Shown piece by piece: positions 8,679-17,707 of a DNA stretch of 64,000 nt. The translations under genes and the position numbers were made by a program. The notes beneath the pieces were generated by a model. That model was not told where the DNA came from and did no database searches. It saw only the letters and a list, made by a program, of their open reading frames with translations. This DNA comes from Pseudolabrys sp963742345. Lineage in GTDB: Bacteria > Pseudomonadota > Alphaproteobacteria > Rhizobiales > Xanthobacteraceae. The DNA lies in the NCBI GenBank assembly GCA_963742345.1, contig CAVULO010000011.1:372001-436000 (forward strand), read 5' to 3'. Every line of letters starts with the position of its first letter. Within the stretch, counting starts at the first letter, position 1.

Positions 8679-9695
8679 TCACAGGCGCTGATAAGAGCGA
8701 TACCATTCAACGAACCGGGCAATGCCCTCAGCAATCGGCGTCGCCGGCCGAAAATCGGCATCGCGCATGAGGTCATCGACGTCTGCATAAGTCGCCGGCA
8801 CATCCCCCGGCTGCATGGGCAATAATTCGCGTTTGGCTTTTTTGCCAATTGCTTCTTCCAGGAGGCGTACAACCTCGAGAAGCTCTACAGGCTTGTTGTT
8901 GCCAATGTTGTAGACGCGCCATGGCGCGCTGCTCGAACCGGGATCCGGCGATGCAGCTGCAAAACCTGGGTTTCCCGTGGGAGGCCGATCGACAAGGCGC
9001 ACGACCGACTCCACGACGTCGTCGACATACGTGAAATCGCGCCGCATATTTCCGTTGTTGAATAATTTGAGAGGTTCGCCGGCAATAATTGCCTTTGCGA
9101 AAATCCACATCGCCATGTCGGGGCGGCCCCACGGCCCATAGACGGTAAAAAACCGCAAGCCAGTCATCGGAAGTCCGAACAAATGCGCATAAGCGTGCGA
9201 CATTAGTTCGTTCGCTTTCTTCGATGCCCCATAAAGACTTAACGGGTGATCGACATTGTCGTGGACGGAGAACGGCATTTTCGTGTTGGAGCCGTAGACC
9301 GACGAAGACGATGCATAAAGCAGATGTCGGCAGCCATTATGGCGGCATCCTTCGAGAATTGTAGCGAATCCGGTGAGATTGGCGTCGATATATGCAAATG
9401 GATCGATCAGCGAGTATCGGACACCGGCTTGCGCGGCGAGATGAACCACGTGAGGAAATTGGTGCTCCTTGAACAAGGCCGCCATTCCCTCGCGATCGGC
9501 AAGGTCCAGCTTAACGAAACGAAGCCGATTTGATTTGGCAAGTTCCGCACGCCGCGCCTCTTTTAGAGCCGGATCATAGTAGGCATTCATATTGTCGAGA
9601 CCGACAACGTCCCGTCCGTCGCGTAAAAGACGCTTTGCAACATGGAACCCGATAAAGCCAGCGGCTCCGGTGACAAGAATTGGGCCATCAGTCAT
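8679..9695 (-). CDS. NAD-dependent epimerase, UDP-glucuronate 4-epimerase-like
   Basis: Extended short-chain dehydrogenase of 338 residues. The Rossmann motif GAAGFIGFHVAKRLL and the following GLDNMNAYYDPALKEARRAEL are the hallmark of UDP-glucuronate 4-epimerases (LspL/Cap1J/GAE type), which make UDP-galacturonate. The active-site YGASKKAN (YxxxK), GLRFFTVYGPWGRPDMA and RRDFTYVDDVVE are in place. It lies 30 bases downstream of a UDP-sugar 6-dehydrogenase gene, so oxidation to a uronate and then C4 epimerisation is a plausible two-step unit. The assignment to glucuronate over an N-acetylated uronate is by resemblance only. Confidence 0.88.
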   Translation of the reverse strand: MTDGPILVTGAAGFIGFHVAKRLLRDGRDVVGLDNMNAYYDPALKEARRAELAKSNRLRFVKLDLADREGMAALFKEHQFPHVVHLAAQAGVRYSLIDPFAYIDANLTGFATILEGCRHNGCRHLLYASSSSVYGSNTKMPFSVHDNVDHPLSLYGASKKANELMSHAYAHLFGLPMTGLRFFTVYGPWGRPDMAMWIFAKAIIAGEPLKLFNNGNMRRDFTYVDDVVESVVRLVDRPPTGNPGFAAASPDPGSSSAPWRVYNIGNNKPVELLEVVRLLEEAIGKKAKRELLPMQPGDVPATYADVDDLMRDADFRPATPIAEGIARFVEWYRSYQRL

Positions 9696-9725
9696 CGACC
9701 TGGCTCCGCGTCGGAGGATTTATTG

Positions 9726-11009
9726 CTAGAGCCGCCACAGATCGATTCCCTTGGGCTTTTTCCCGCGATCGAGCTTTGCCTTCACGTCCAACACAATACC
9801 CTGACCCTCCTTGAGCAGTTTGGCGACCAACGGCCAGCCCCCCGCCACATATTCCTTGTGGGCAACGGCAAGGATGACCGCATCGGCTGGCCGCAACGAC
9901 TCCAGCGGGGTCAATTTAATTCCGTATTCATGGGCGGTCTCTGCGGCTGAAGCGATCGGATCAGCCACCTGCACGCTGACGCCCACGCGTTCGAGTTCGC
10001 GCGCGATGTCGATTACCTTCGAATTGCGTATATCGGGAACGTTCTCCTTGAACGTCATGCCGAGAATCGTCACCGTGGGATTGGCGCGCCCGCTCTGCAA
10101 CAGAGCACGCATGCATTCGCGCGCAATGCGCTCACCCATGCTGTCATTGATACGGCGTCCGGCGAGAATGATTTCCGGATGATAGCCGGCCTTTTCGGCC
10201 CGAAATGTCAGGTAGTACGGATCAACGCCGATGCAGTGCCCGCCGACCAGCCCCGGCTGGAAATTCAGGAAATTCCATTTGGTCGACGCAGCGGCAAGCA
10301 CGTCGCCGGTATCGATGCCGAGTTGATGAAAAATGGCGGACAACTCATTCATGAAAGCGATATTGAGATCGCGCTGCGTATTCTCGATGACCTTGGCGGC
10401 CTCGGCAACCTTGATCGAGGGCGCGCGATGAATGCCCGCTTTCACCACCGAGCCGTAGACATCGGCGACAATATCGAGCGTGCGCGCATCCTGCGCGGAT
10501 ACCACTTTGGTAATCGTTTCGAAGCGGTGCTGCTGATCGCCTGGATTGATCCGTTCCGGCGAATAGCCGACGGTGAAATCACGTCCGCCTGCAAGACCTG
10601 ACATTTTTTCAAGCACCGGCAGGCATTCTTCCTCGATCGCGCCCGGATAAACGGTCGATTCGTAAACGACGATGTCGCCCCGCTTTAGCAGCTTTCCCAC
10701 TGTATCGGAGGCCGACAGTATCGCGCCGAGATCCGGCCTGCGAGCGCCGTCGATCGGCGTCGGCACGGTCACGATGTAGAAATCCGCCTCGGCCAACCGT
10801 GAAGGCTCATGATCGAAACGCATACTCGGCTGCGTGAGATCGGCAGACGCAACTTCGAGCGTACGGTCGTGCCCCGAGCGTAGCTCATCGACGCGCTTGC
10901 GATCGATATCGAAGCCGATCACAGAAGCGCCCGAGCGCGCAAAAGCAACGGCAACCGGCAACCCGACATAGCCGAGGCCGATAACGGCGATTTTTCTGGT
11001 GTGCTTCAA
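9726..11009 (-). CDS. Nucleotide-sugar 6-dehydrogenase (WbpA/WbpO/TviB-like)
   Basis: Four-electron UDP-sugar dehydrogenase that oxidises C6 to a carboxylate. The N-terminal Rossmann motif is AVIGLGYVGLPVAVAFA (about residues 8-24), followed by GFDIDRKRVDEL. The catalytic cysteine is in LVGGHCIGVDPYYLT near residue 257, and the C-terminal UDP-binding domain has ILGMTFKENVPDIRNSKV. The 427 residues and the overall pattern match the UDP-N-acetylhexosamine dehydrogenases WbpA, WbpO and TviB. It could make UDP-GlcNAcA, the first intermediate used by the WlbA, WbpE and WlbB homologues here, or a GalNAcA. It starts one base after the stop of the frameshifted glycosyltransferase gene. Confidence 0.92.
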   Translation of the reverse strand: MKHTRKIAVIGLGYVGLPVAVAFARSGASVIGFDIDRKRVDELRSGHDRTLEVASADLTQPSMRFDHEPSRLAEADFYIVTVPTPIDGARRPDLGAILSASDTVGKLLKRGDIVVYESTVYPGAIEEECLPVLEKMSGLAGGRDFTVGYSPERINPGDQQHRFETITKVVSAQDARTLDIVADVYGSVVKAGIHRAPSIKVAEAAKVIENTQRDLNIAFMNELSAIFHQLGIDTGDVLAAASTKWNFLNFQPGLVGGHCIGVDPYYLTFRAEKAGYHPEIILAGRRINDSMGERIARECMRALLQSGRANPTVTILGMTFKENVPDIRNSKVIDIARELERVGVSVQVADPIASAAETAHEYGIKLTPLESLRPADAVILAVAHKEYVAGGWPLVAKLLKEGQGIVLDVKAKLDRGKKPKGIDLWRL

Positions 11010-11010
11010 T

Positions 11011-12238
11011 TCATCCCCTGCCCGACAGCGCAGCCGCCAATAAGCTCACTTCCTCGGGCGCCGTGGACCGTAAGTGCGGCGGATCGATCAATCGAGCCAC
11101 CGGCACTCCTGCATTGGCCGTGATGCCGAGATAAAGGTTGAGATAGCGGCGAACGCAAGCCTCCAATGTGAACAGACGCTCTACCCGCAGCCGCGCAGCC
11201 GCCCCTATGCGCGCCCGCAAGCCGGCATCCTCATAAAGCGCCGCAATAGCCGCGCCAAGGGCCGCCGGATCCGCTATCGGGACCAGGTGGCCGCTCTCGC
11301 CGTCCACGATGGCATCGCTGTTGCCTCCTGCTCGCGTGGCAACGACCGGCAGCGCGTGCGCCATCTTCTCGATCAGACTATTGGAGAAACCTTCCTGGTG
11401 CGACGGAAGCGTCCCAAGGTCTGCCACGGCGAGCACGGCCTGCGGATCGGTACGCTCGCCGAGCCAAAGAATATTCGCACCGATACCAAGCAACTGAGCC
11501 TGTTGCTGCAGCTTTGGCCCGATACCTTCATCCCGGCCAATCAGCAGTAGCCGCCACGGACCGCGCAGCCGCTCGCGCACACTGGCCACCGCCGCGAACA
11601 GATCGGCGTGGCCTTTGTAGGGAATGAGATTGGCAATCACCGCGATGACGAAAGCGTCTTCGGGAATTCCGAACTCACGCCGACACGAGGCCCGGGCTTG
11701 GCGGTCAGGCAGCGGCGGCAGTTCAATGCCGTTGTGAATGACGCCCACCTTTTCGGGATGACCGCACTCCTGAACAAGTTGGGCCGCAACTGCGCTAGAA
11801 TTTCCAATCAGGGCATTCGTAGAACGATGCAGGTAGCGTTCCATCTGCGCAAGCAGCAGATGGTTTTGCTGATAGTGCGCGAGCGAGCGGCGACTCATGA
11901 TTCTGATCATGCCGCCGAGACCCGCCGCCGCGAGTGAGCCGATAAGATAAGGCTCGGGAAGAAAGAAATGCAGAATGTCAGGTCTAAGCTTCCGGATCTC
12001 ACGGCGCAGCGCACGCGCAACCCGCAAACTGCGCACCGGGCGCGTGCCAAGGATTTCGGCACCGAGCACCGGCACGCCGGCAGCTGTTAAATTCCCGCTC
12101 GAGACGGCCGCCGCGCGCGATCGTGAAAAGTGAAACGTCCAGACCGGCGTATCGCAGTTGCGGCAGGACGCGCGCCAGATGAACCTCGGCGCCACCGGCA
12201 ACGAGCCGTGGTGCCACGATTAAAACCCGTGGTCCCAT
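11011..12238 (-). CDS. Glycosyltransferase family 4, interrupted by a one-base frameshift
   Basis: Retaining glycosyltransferase with a GT-B fold. The natural N-terminus is MGPRVLIVAPRLVAGGAEVHL from 12238, reading on to GGRLEREF. The rest (AAGVPVLGAEILGTRPVRSL onward) lies in the next frame and runs to 11011. The C-terminal domain shows GEIT-type spacing with EGFSNSLIEKMAHALPVVATRAGG, the E-x7-E donor-sugar motif. The break is at about 12087-12092: removing one A (T on the plus strand) from TTTAAC restores a continuous EREFTAAGVPVLG. An alternative start at 12201 in the downstream frame gives a non-family N-terminus. Either the gene is newly inactivated or the base is a sequencing error. Acceptor and donor are unknown. 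Confidence 0.85.
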
Positions 12239-12241
12239 TGC

Positions 12242-14221
12242 TTAGGCCGTCCGGGCGCCAGCCACGCGGGCTTTGCCAACGGTGTGCCGGATGGCGTCAT
12301 TCTTCCAGCGACGGCGCCACGCCTCGAACATCAGGATCGTCCAAAGGGCATAAGCCCAGTTACGACCGCCATCGACGTGATCCGCCCACAGTTGTCGCAC
12401 CGCTCGGACATCGAGAAAGCCGCCGCCAAGCCGTTGCGGGTCGAGCAGATCCTCCGCCCAATCCCGCAACGGTCCACGCAGCCAGTCGGCCAGCGGAACG
12501 CCAAATCCCATCTTCGGCCGCTCGACAAGCTCGCGCGGGACGTAGCGATCCAACACCCGGCGCAGCAGCCATTTGGTTTCGCCGTTGCGCACGCGCAGGT
12601 GCTTCGGCAGTCGCCAGGCAAACTCAACCACGCGGTGATCGAGCAAGGGCGGACGCACTTCGAGCGACACCGCCATCGACGCACGATCGACCTTCTGCAA
12701 GATGTCGTCAGGCAAATACGTCGCCGTATCGAACAACTGCATGCGCTCGAGCGCATTATTTCTTCCGGACTGACCATCCCAACGCAATGCTATGGGATGT
12801 TCGGTGAGGCCGTGCGTGAGCGCTGCAGGATTGGGACATTGGCTGACCAGACGCAGATAGACCGCATCGCCCTCCAGCAGCATGATCTCGGCGAGTTTCT
12901 TGAGCTTGTCCGCCGGCTGTGCCGGGCGGAGCTTGCGCGGGGCAAACTGCGCCAATGCATCCGCCGCCGAGGGTGGAATTGCGTTCAGCAAGGCGGCTGC
13001 CGATTGCCGCAATGGCAGAGGCAACCGGGTGAGCCGGGCCAGCGGACCATCCGTGAGCGCGTAGCGGTTATAGCCGCCAAAAAGTTCGTCGCCGCCGTCG
13101 CCTGACAAAGCCACGGTAACCCGCGCGCGCGTCAACCTGGAAATCGCGTGGGTCGGAATTTGCGAGGAATCTGCAAACGGTTCGTCGTAGATATCCGCGA
13201 GTTGCGGCACGACTCGCAAGGCATCCGCGGCCGTTACGGTCAGTTCCTCGTGAACCGTGCCGAGGTGCTGCGCAACCGCCTTGGCGTGAATCAACTCGTC
13301 AAAACCAAAATCGGGAAACCCGATTGAGAAGGTCCGTACCGGCCCCTTTCCGGCTCCGACCATTAGAGCAACGACAGTCGACGAATCGATGCCACCTGAC
13401 AGGAACGCGCCAAGTGGCACATCGGAGATCATTTGCGCGGACACGGCCTCGGACAAAAGAGCATCCAGCGCCGCCGCCGCATCACCGTCCGATCCGGCCC
13501 AGGGGTTCGCCAACCCAGCCATCGCAACGTCGGACAGCGACCAGTACTGCCGCCGCGTCACCCGGCCATGGGCATCGATGGAGACAATTTCGCCCGGTCT
13601 GACTTTTTCCACTCCATGGAAAATTGAATATGGCGTCGGCACGTAACCAAAACGGAGGAAACTCGCGACCGACGCCGGATCGATGTCGAGGTCGATCCCG
13701 GCGGCCGTCAGTGCCTTGAGCTCGGATGCAAAATAAACACCGCGTTTGCCTGCCGCGAAAAACAGCGGTTTGATCCCGAGCCGGTCGCGGATGAGGTGCA
13801 ATGTACGCGTCTGGCGATCCCAAAGCGCGATCGCAAACATGCCATTAACGTCGTCAAGCGTACGATCAAGCCCGCGCCTTGCGATCGATTCCAGCACGAT
13901 CTCGGTATCGGACGTCCCGCGGAACGACACCTCTTTCAACTCGGGCGACGCCGCAATCGCAGCGGCATTATAGACTTCACCGTTGTAGGACATCACCCAG
14001 CGGCCATCCGCAGAGATCATCGGCTGCGCACCGGTGGGCGTGAGGTCGATGATGGCGAGGCGCCGATGGGCCAGCGCCACGCCCGCCTGTGCATCGCTCC
14101 ACACGCCCGACCCATCGGGACCGCGATAGGCAATGGCGTCCGCCATAAGCGTAGCGCAGCGTTCAAGTTCGCTGCCGACGTCGACGAGGGAAGAATCAAC
14201 TAGGCCAGCGATTCCGCACAT
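12242..14221 (-). CDS. asnB: Asparagine synthase-like amidotransferase (copy 1)
   Basis: Class II glutamine amidotransferase fused to an ATP-pyrophosphatase-type synthetase domain, 659 residues. The catalytic Cys2 (MCGIAGL), RGPDGSG, HRRLAIIDL and YNGEVYN mark the glutaminase half, and LSGGIDSSTVVAL near residue 275 the ATP-binding loop. GDGGDELFGGYNRY follows. In polysaccharide loci such homologues (for example WbmE of Bordetella and the Vi-like and O-antigen loci) are thought to amidate uronic acid carboxylates instead of aspartate. It is the first of three AsnB homologues in this operon, next to the CmcI-like gene and the glycosyltransferase gene. The sugar-amidation role is inferred from context. 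Confidence 0.92.
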   Translation of the reverse strand: MCGIAGLVDSSLVDVGSELERCATLMADAIAYRGPDGSGVWSDAQAGVALAHRRLAIIDLTPTGAQPMISADGRWVMSYNGEVYNAAAIAASPELKEVSFRGTSDTEIVLESIARRGLDRTLDDVNGMFAIALWDRQTRTLHLIRDRLGIKPLFFAAGKRGVYFASELKALTAAGIDLDIDPASVASFLRFGYVPTPYSIFHGVEKVRPGEIVSIDAHGRVTRRQYWSLSDVAMAGLANPWAGSDGDAAAALDALLSEAVSAQMISDVPLGAFLSGGIDSSTVVALMVGAGKGPVRTFSIGFPDFGFDELIHAKAVAQHLGTVHEELTVTAADALRVVPQLADIYDEPFADSSQIPTHAISRLTRARVTVALSGDGGDELFGGYNRYALTDGPLARLTRLPLPLRQSAAALLNAIPPSAADALAQFAPRKLRPAQPADKLKKLAEIMLLEGDAVYLRLVSQCPNPAALTHGLTEHPIALRWDGQSGRNNALERMQLFDTATYLPDDILQKVDRASMAVSLEVRPPLLDHRVVEFAWRLPKHLRVRNGETKWLLRRVLDRYVPRELVERPKMGFGVPLADWLRGPLRDWAEDLLDPQRLGGGFLDVRAVRQLWADHVDGGRNWAYALWTILMFEAWRRRWKNDAIRHTVGKARVAGARTA

Positions 14222-14251
14222 AATAATTCAACTACGGTTTGGAAAAGAGAC

Positions 14252-15019
14252 TCACCGGAGACGCTTGATGAATGCGTCCGGCCAATATGTAACGCGCCGA
14301 TCCACAGCCCCTTCGTTGAAGGGCCACCGCGGTTCCTCAATGACAAAATCGGGGTTTTGAGCGGTGAACTCGAGAGCTGCCTGCCGTGGATTGTTGATGT
14401 CCCAGTCCGGCTTAGTTCGAGGAGCACCGACAACCTGTTCCATAATACCGTCAGTGGCCACGATGTATGAACCCACGCTTACCAACGGTGAATAGAGCTG
14501 CAGCTCGGTAAAGACGTGCGATTTGGTATGATTGCTGTCGAGAACAATCAACGTCTTTTCGTTTGCGCCGATGTGCGACCTTACCTGTGAAACAACTTCT
14601 GTATCGATCGCACTTCCTTCGATGAGCGTGATGAGGGAAGCGAGTTCATGGGTTTCGATCGCTGTGCGATTATGAGGACGAATTTCGATATCGACGCCAA
14701 TTACTCGCCCCCGTCCCATGGCCTTGAACAGCGACGCGTAAAAAATAAGGGAGCCGCCGTGTGCGACACCCGTCTCAATCAAAACATCAGGTTTCACCGC
14801 ATAAATGACTTCTTGAATGCGGACGAGATCATCGGGCAACTGAATGACCGGCCTGCCAAACCAGGAAAATCCATAAACGTATTTTGTGTCCCAGCCGGCA
14901 CGCAGCCACGCCCGCGATGCGGCGGCAAAGCCCTCGGCGGACGCGAGCGGGTATCGATGCTCTTGACCCTTGGAGCGGACCAAGACCACTTTCTGCTCTT
15001 CATCGATGATGGTGATCAT
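14252..15019 (-). CDS. CmcI-family (cephalosporin hydroxylase-like) SAM-dependent methyltransferase
   Basis: 255 residues resembling the CmcI / rhamnosyl O-methyltransferase family. The SAM-binding core is VLIETGVAHGGSLIFYASL, followed by VIGVDIEIRPHNR and the LDSNHTKSHV segment that is characteristic of CmcI proteins. Despite the family name, members in polysaccharide clusters usually act as sugar O-methyltransferases. The ATG lies inside the 3' end of the upstream epimerase gene (four-base overlap), showing coupling. The position of methylation cannot be read from the sequence. Confidence 0.82.
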   Translation of the reverse strand: MITIIDEEQKVVLVRSKGQEHRYPLASAEGFAAASRAWLRAGWDTKYVYGFSWFGRPVIQLPDDLVRIQEVIYAVKPDVLIETGVAHGGSLIFYASLFKAMGRGRVIGVDIEIRPHNRTAIETHELASLITLIEGSAIDTEVVSQVRSHIGANEKTLIVLDSNHTKSHVFTELQLYSPLVSVGSYIVATDGIMEQVVGAPRTKPDWDINNPRQAALEFTAQNPDFVIEEPRWPFNEGAVDRRVTYWPDAFIKRLR

Positions 15020-15837
15020 CTATGATCTTCTTTCCGGACAGTTGCTCTCACCAGGCGCTCGAATGACGTATCAAACGGGGTCGCCGAAAATTTGAATTCA
15101 CTGCAAATTCTGGACGTATCAATCGGAGGAAAAACGACTCGTGGTGCTTCGACAGCAAATTTCACCTTTGCAGCGAGGCTGTGAACGATGAGAGCGCCAA
15201 TAAATTCGTTACTGACATTGACGCCTGACGCTACGTTGTACAGACGACTTTTGCCTCGCAAGACGATCCGTTCGAGAAGACCACAGACGTCATCGATGTC
15301 GATGTAGTCTTTGCTCGACTGCTTCGACGTATGCATGACCACCTCTCCCTTTCGACGCGCCTCATCTACCACTGACGGCAAAAAATTGATCGCTGCATCC
15401 CCCGCACCGATGACGTTGGAAATGCGGGCTACGCGCGCGGTGGGCTCGGGCCGGGCGAGGCAAAGCGCTTCCCCGGTCAGTTTCGATAGGTTGTAGACAT
15501 GATCCGCAAGCTCCGGCCGCACCAGCAGTGCAGCTTCCTCACGCGTCTCTGTCGCGTTGGCGTACACACGCGTGGACGAAAGATAGAGAAACGAATCGTA
15601 CTTGTACGAAGCGAGGACGTCCGCCAGAACACAGACATGGGCGCGCACTGTGGTTTCAAGCTGGTCGCGGAAATTGGCAGTGAGCCCGATGCAATAGACG
15701 ACATGTCCCAGCGACTGGCCGGACGGCGGAAAGTCGTTTCGGCCGATCGCAATAACATCATGGCCAACCTGCCTCAGACTCGCCGTAAGATGCGAACCGA
15801 TGAAGCCGGATGCACCGAAGATCGAGAACCGCGCCAT
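15016..15837 (-). CDS. NAD-dependent epimerase/dehydratase (extended SDR)
   Basis: 274 residues from the ATG at 15837 (MARFSIFGASGFIGSHLTASL). The glycine-rich GASGFIGSHL, SSTRVYANA and the active-site YNLSK (YxxxK) define an extended short-chain dehydrogenase. The frame is open up to 15915, but those extra residues would overlap the acetyltransferase gene upstream and carry no family signal. The substrate is probably a nucleotide sugar; the sequence is too divergent to name the reaction. It sits between a hexapeptide acetyltransferase and the CmcI-like methyltransferase. Confidence 0.82.
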   Translation of the reverse strand: MARFSIFGASGFIGSHLTASLRQVGHDVIAIGRNDFPPSGQSLGHVVYCIGLTANFRDQLETTVRAHVCVLADVLASYKYDSFLYLSSTRVYANATETREEAALLVRPELADHVYNLSKLTGEALCLARPEPTARVARISNVIGAGDAAINFLPSVVDEARRKGEVVMHTSKQSSKDYIDIDDVCGLLERIVLRGKSRLYNVASGVNVSNEFIGALIVHSLAAKVKFAVEAPRVVFPPIDTSRICSEFKFSATPFDTSFERLVRATVRKEDHR

Positions 15838-15841
15838 GCCG

Positions 15842-16330
15842 TCAGCGCCGCTGCCCGATCTCGCGCAGTGGATTTCCGGCGTAGACCGTATTCGCGGCAA
15901 ATTCGCCGCGGACAACGGCGCCTGCGCCTATGACTGCGCCCTTGCGAATAATCGCACCGTCAAGAATGACACAATTGGCGCCGATCCAGACATCATCCTC
16001 GATGATGATTCCGCCCCGGCTCGCCTTAAATCCTTGTTCTGCAATCGGAATTTCGCCGCGCGCAAATTCGTGGTTCGCCGGCGCAAGCGTACAATTGGCC
16101 GCGATCAGCACACCCTTGCCGATCGAAACACCGTGCCCCGTATAGATGACGGTTCCGGCATTGATGTGGCTACCTTCCCCGATAACGACATCTCCTGCTC
16201 CGCCTGCAGGCTTGATCTTCACGAATGAGTCGATGACAGCCCTTGGACCGATCGTGATCCGCGTACCGCGCACCGAATCTTCGATGTCAGCAAATTTGGA
16301 AACTCGTGCGGTAGTATCAATTTCAATCAA
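15842..16330 (-). CDS. Hexapeptide-repeat acyltransferase (WbbJ/xenobiotic acetyltransferase type)
   Basis: 162 residues of left-handed beta-helix repeats: ITIGPRAVIDSFVKI, VVIGEGSHINAGTVI, VSIGKGVLIAANCTL, then HEFARGEIPI and the closing turns IIIEDDVWIGANCVILDGAIIRKGAVIGAGAVV ending in YAGNPLREIG. This is the standard architecture of sugar O-acetyltransferases that use acetyl-CoA. The start is a TTG (TTGATTGAA) overlapping the TGA of the upstream glycosyltransferase gene. It probably acetylates a sugar of the repeat unit; the target is unknown. Confidence 0.87.
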   Translation of the reverse strand: MIEIDTTARVSKFADIEDSVRGTRITIGPRAVIDSFVKIKPAGGAGDVVIGEGSHINAGTVIYTGHGVSIGKGVLIAANCTLAPANHEFARGEIPIAEQGFKASRGGIIIEDDVWIGANCVILDGAIIRKGAVIGAGAVVRGEFAANTVYAGNPLREIGQRR

Positions 16331-17166
16331 TATGACACCCCAACTTTCCGCCGCACTCGCCGCAACGCTTCGCGGATGTATTTATCGGTGACGAAGGCAA
16401 GTGACAGAAACGCAGGCCAGAGGCCTGCTGAATGCCCGACCGTAACGAGAATTGAGGAGTACAACGCTGAAAAATTCTTGATACGGCTGTTCCCAATACG
16501 ATTGTCCTGGTAGGGAGCGCGCTCTTCAGCGGTCTTCTTGATTTCGAAGTAGCGAAATTGCGGCCCTTTTACGTATTGGAAGCACCCGACCGCTGAAGCC
16601 GCCAGCATTATCGGCAGATCAGACCACCAATGTGTGTAGCGGTAGTGAATCGCTCTCAGTGTCGAAAGGCGCCATAAGCCGTAGATATGATAACATTGCA
16701 TGTTAGCGGCTTTATGGAGCCGCTGGCGTGCGCATAGCCCGTCACTGGCGAAATCGTAATCCTCGCGCATGCGCGGAACCGCACTTCCGTCCCAAATATA
16801 AAGATCTCCGAATGCGAGCACCGATCTGGAATCGTCAAGCGCCGGCAGCAACCCGCTAACAAAATCGGAAGATCGCGTGTCGTCGTGCGCGCACCATGCG
16901 AAGAATTCTCCCCTCGCTTGATTCATGACGAACAGGAAATTATCGATTGCCGTAAGCGGCTGCTTGTGGCGCACGACGCGAATGTACGGATACCGTTCCG
17001 CATAAGTAGACGCGATATTCCAAGTATCGTCTGTCGACGCATTGTCGGAAATTATTACCTCGAGGTGCGGATAGTCTTGGGCGACGATTGAATCGAGTGC
17101 CGCGCGCAAGGTTGCCGCGCCATTTCGCACCGGCACACCGAGTGTGACCAAAGGTAGTGCTGTCAA
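16327..17166 (-). CDS. Glycosyltransferase family 2
   Basis: Inverting GT-A glycosyltransferase. The N-terminal core VTLGVPVRNGAATLRAALDSI is followed by EVIISDNASTDDTW and a WCAHDD that supplies the metal-binding acidic pair. The best start is the TTG at 17166 (LTALPLVTLGVPVRNG), which overlaps the TGA of the rfbC-like gene in the same TTGA pattern used elsewhere in this operon. The frame continues to an ATG at 17238, but the added residues do not resemble the family. A hydrophobic C-terminal segment (VGHSAGLWPAFLSLAFV) could be membrane-associated. Donor and acceptor are unknown. Confidence 0.87.
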   Translation of the reverse strand: MTALPLVTLGVPVRNGAATLRAALDSIVAQDYPHLEVIISDNASTDDTWNIASTYAERYPYIRVVRHKQPLTAIDNFLFVMNQARGEFFAWCAHDDTRSSDFVSGLLPALDDSRSVLAFGDLYIWDGSAVPRMREDYDFASDGLCARQRLHKAANMQCYHIYGLWRLSTLRAIHYRYTHWWSDLPIMLAASAVGCFQYVKGPQFRYFEIKKTAEERAPYQDNRIGNSRIKNFSALYSSILVTVGHSAGLWPAFLSLAFVTDKYIREALRRVRRKVGVSY

Positions 17167-17705
17167 GATACCTCGGCCGCGCGTAGGCCGGAATGAGCAC
17201 GATCTGCCGCCGAAACTATAGTCGTAGCGAGCGGCCACTGAATTCCTATTTCGGGATCATCAAATGCTATCCCGCGCGCGGCCCCCGGCACATAAGACGG
17301 CGTGATCTCGTAGTAGAGTTCAGTGGCGTCGGCCAAGGTCTGGAAGCCGTGCGCACAGCCCCGCGGAATGTAGATCATGACCCGGCTCTCCGCCGAGATC
17401 GTCTCGCCATGCCAGCAGCCGAAGGTCGGTGAGCCGCGCCTCAGATCGACCAGCACATCGAATGCAGCGCCCGCCGTACACCGAACGATCTTCGTTTCGG
17501 AATGCGGTGGCGCCTGGTAGTGCATCCCGCGAAGCGTCCCTCGGCGCAGATTGACGGAAACGCTTCGCTGCACGAAATCGGTGACAAGCCCATTTGCGCG
17601 AAACTCGTCGGCACAAAAGGTGCGCGCAAAGAAGCCGCGGTCATCCTCGCGCCTTTCGACTTCGATGCGAAAGCCTCCCGCGATCGGCAAGGGCGTGAAA
17701 CGCAT
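17163..17705 (-). CDS. dTDP-4-dehydrorhamnose 3,5-epimerase (RfbC)-like cupin
   Basis: 180 residues from the ATG at 17705 (MRFTPLPIAGGFRIEVERR). RfbC-family features are DDRGFFARTFCADEF, SVSVNLRRGTLRGMHYQ, KIVRCTAGAAFDVLVDLR and YIPRGCAHGFQTL. The catalytic histidine region and the tyrosine of ATELYYEITPSY are present. It sits directly after a sugar C-methyltransferase gene and the rfbG and rfbF genes, so its substrate is more likely a CDP-4-keto-6-deoxyhexose (possibly C-methylated) than dTDP-4-keto-rhamnose. No rmlA, rmlB or rmlD is seen in the window, which supports that reading. Confidence 0.88.
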   Translation of the reverse strand: MRFTPLPIAGGFRIEVERREDDRGFFARTFCADEFRANGLVTDFVQRSVSVNLRRGTLRGMHYQAPPHSETKIVRCTAGAAFDVLVDLRRGSPTFGCWHGETISAESRVMIYIPRGCAHGFQTLADATELYYEITPSYVPGAARGIAFDDPEIGIQWPLATTIVSAADRAHSGLRAAEVS

Positions 17706-17707
17706 GG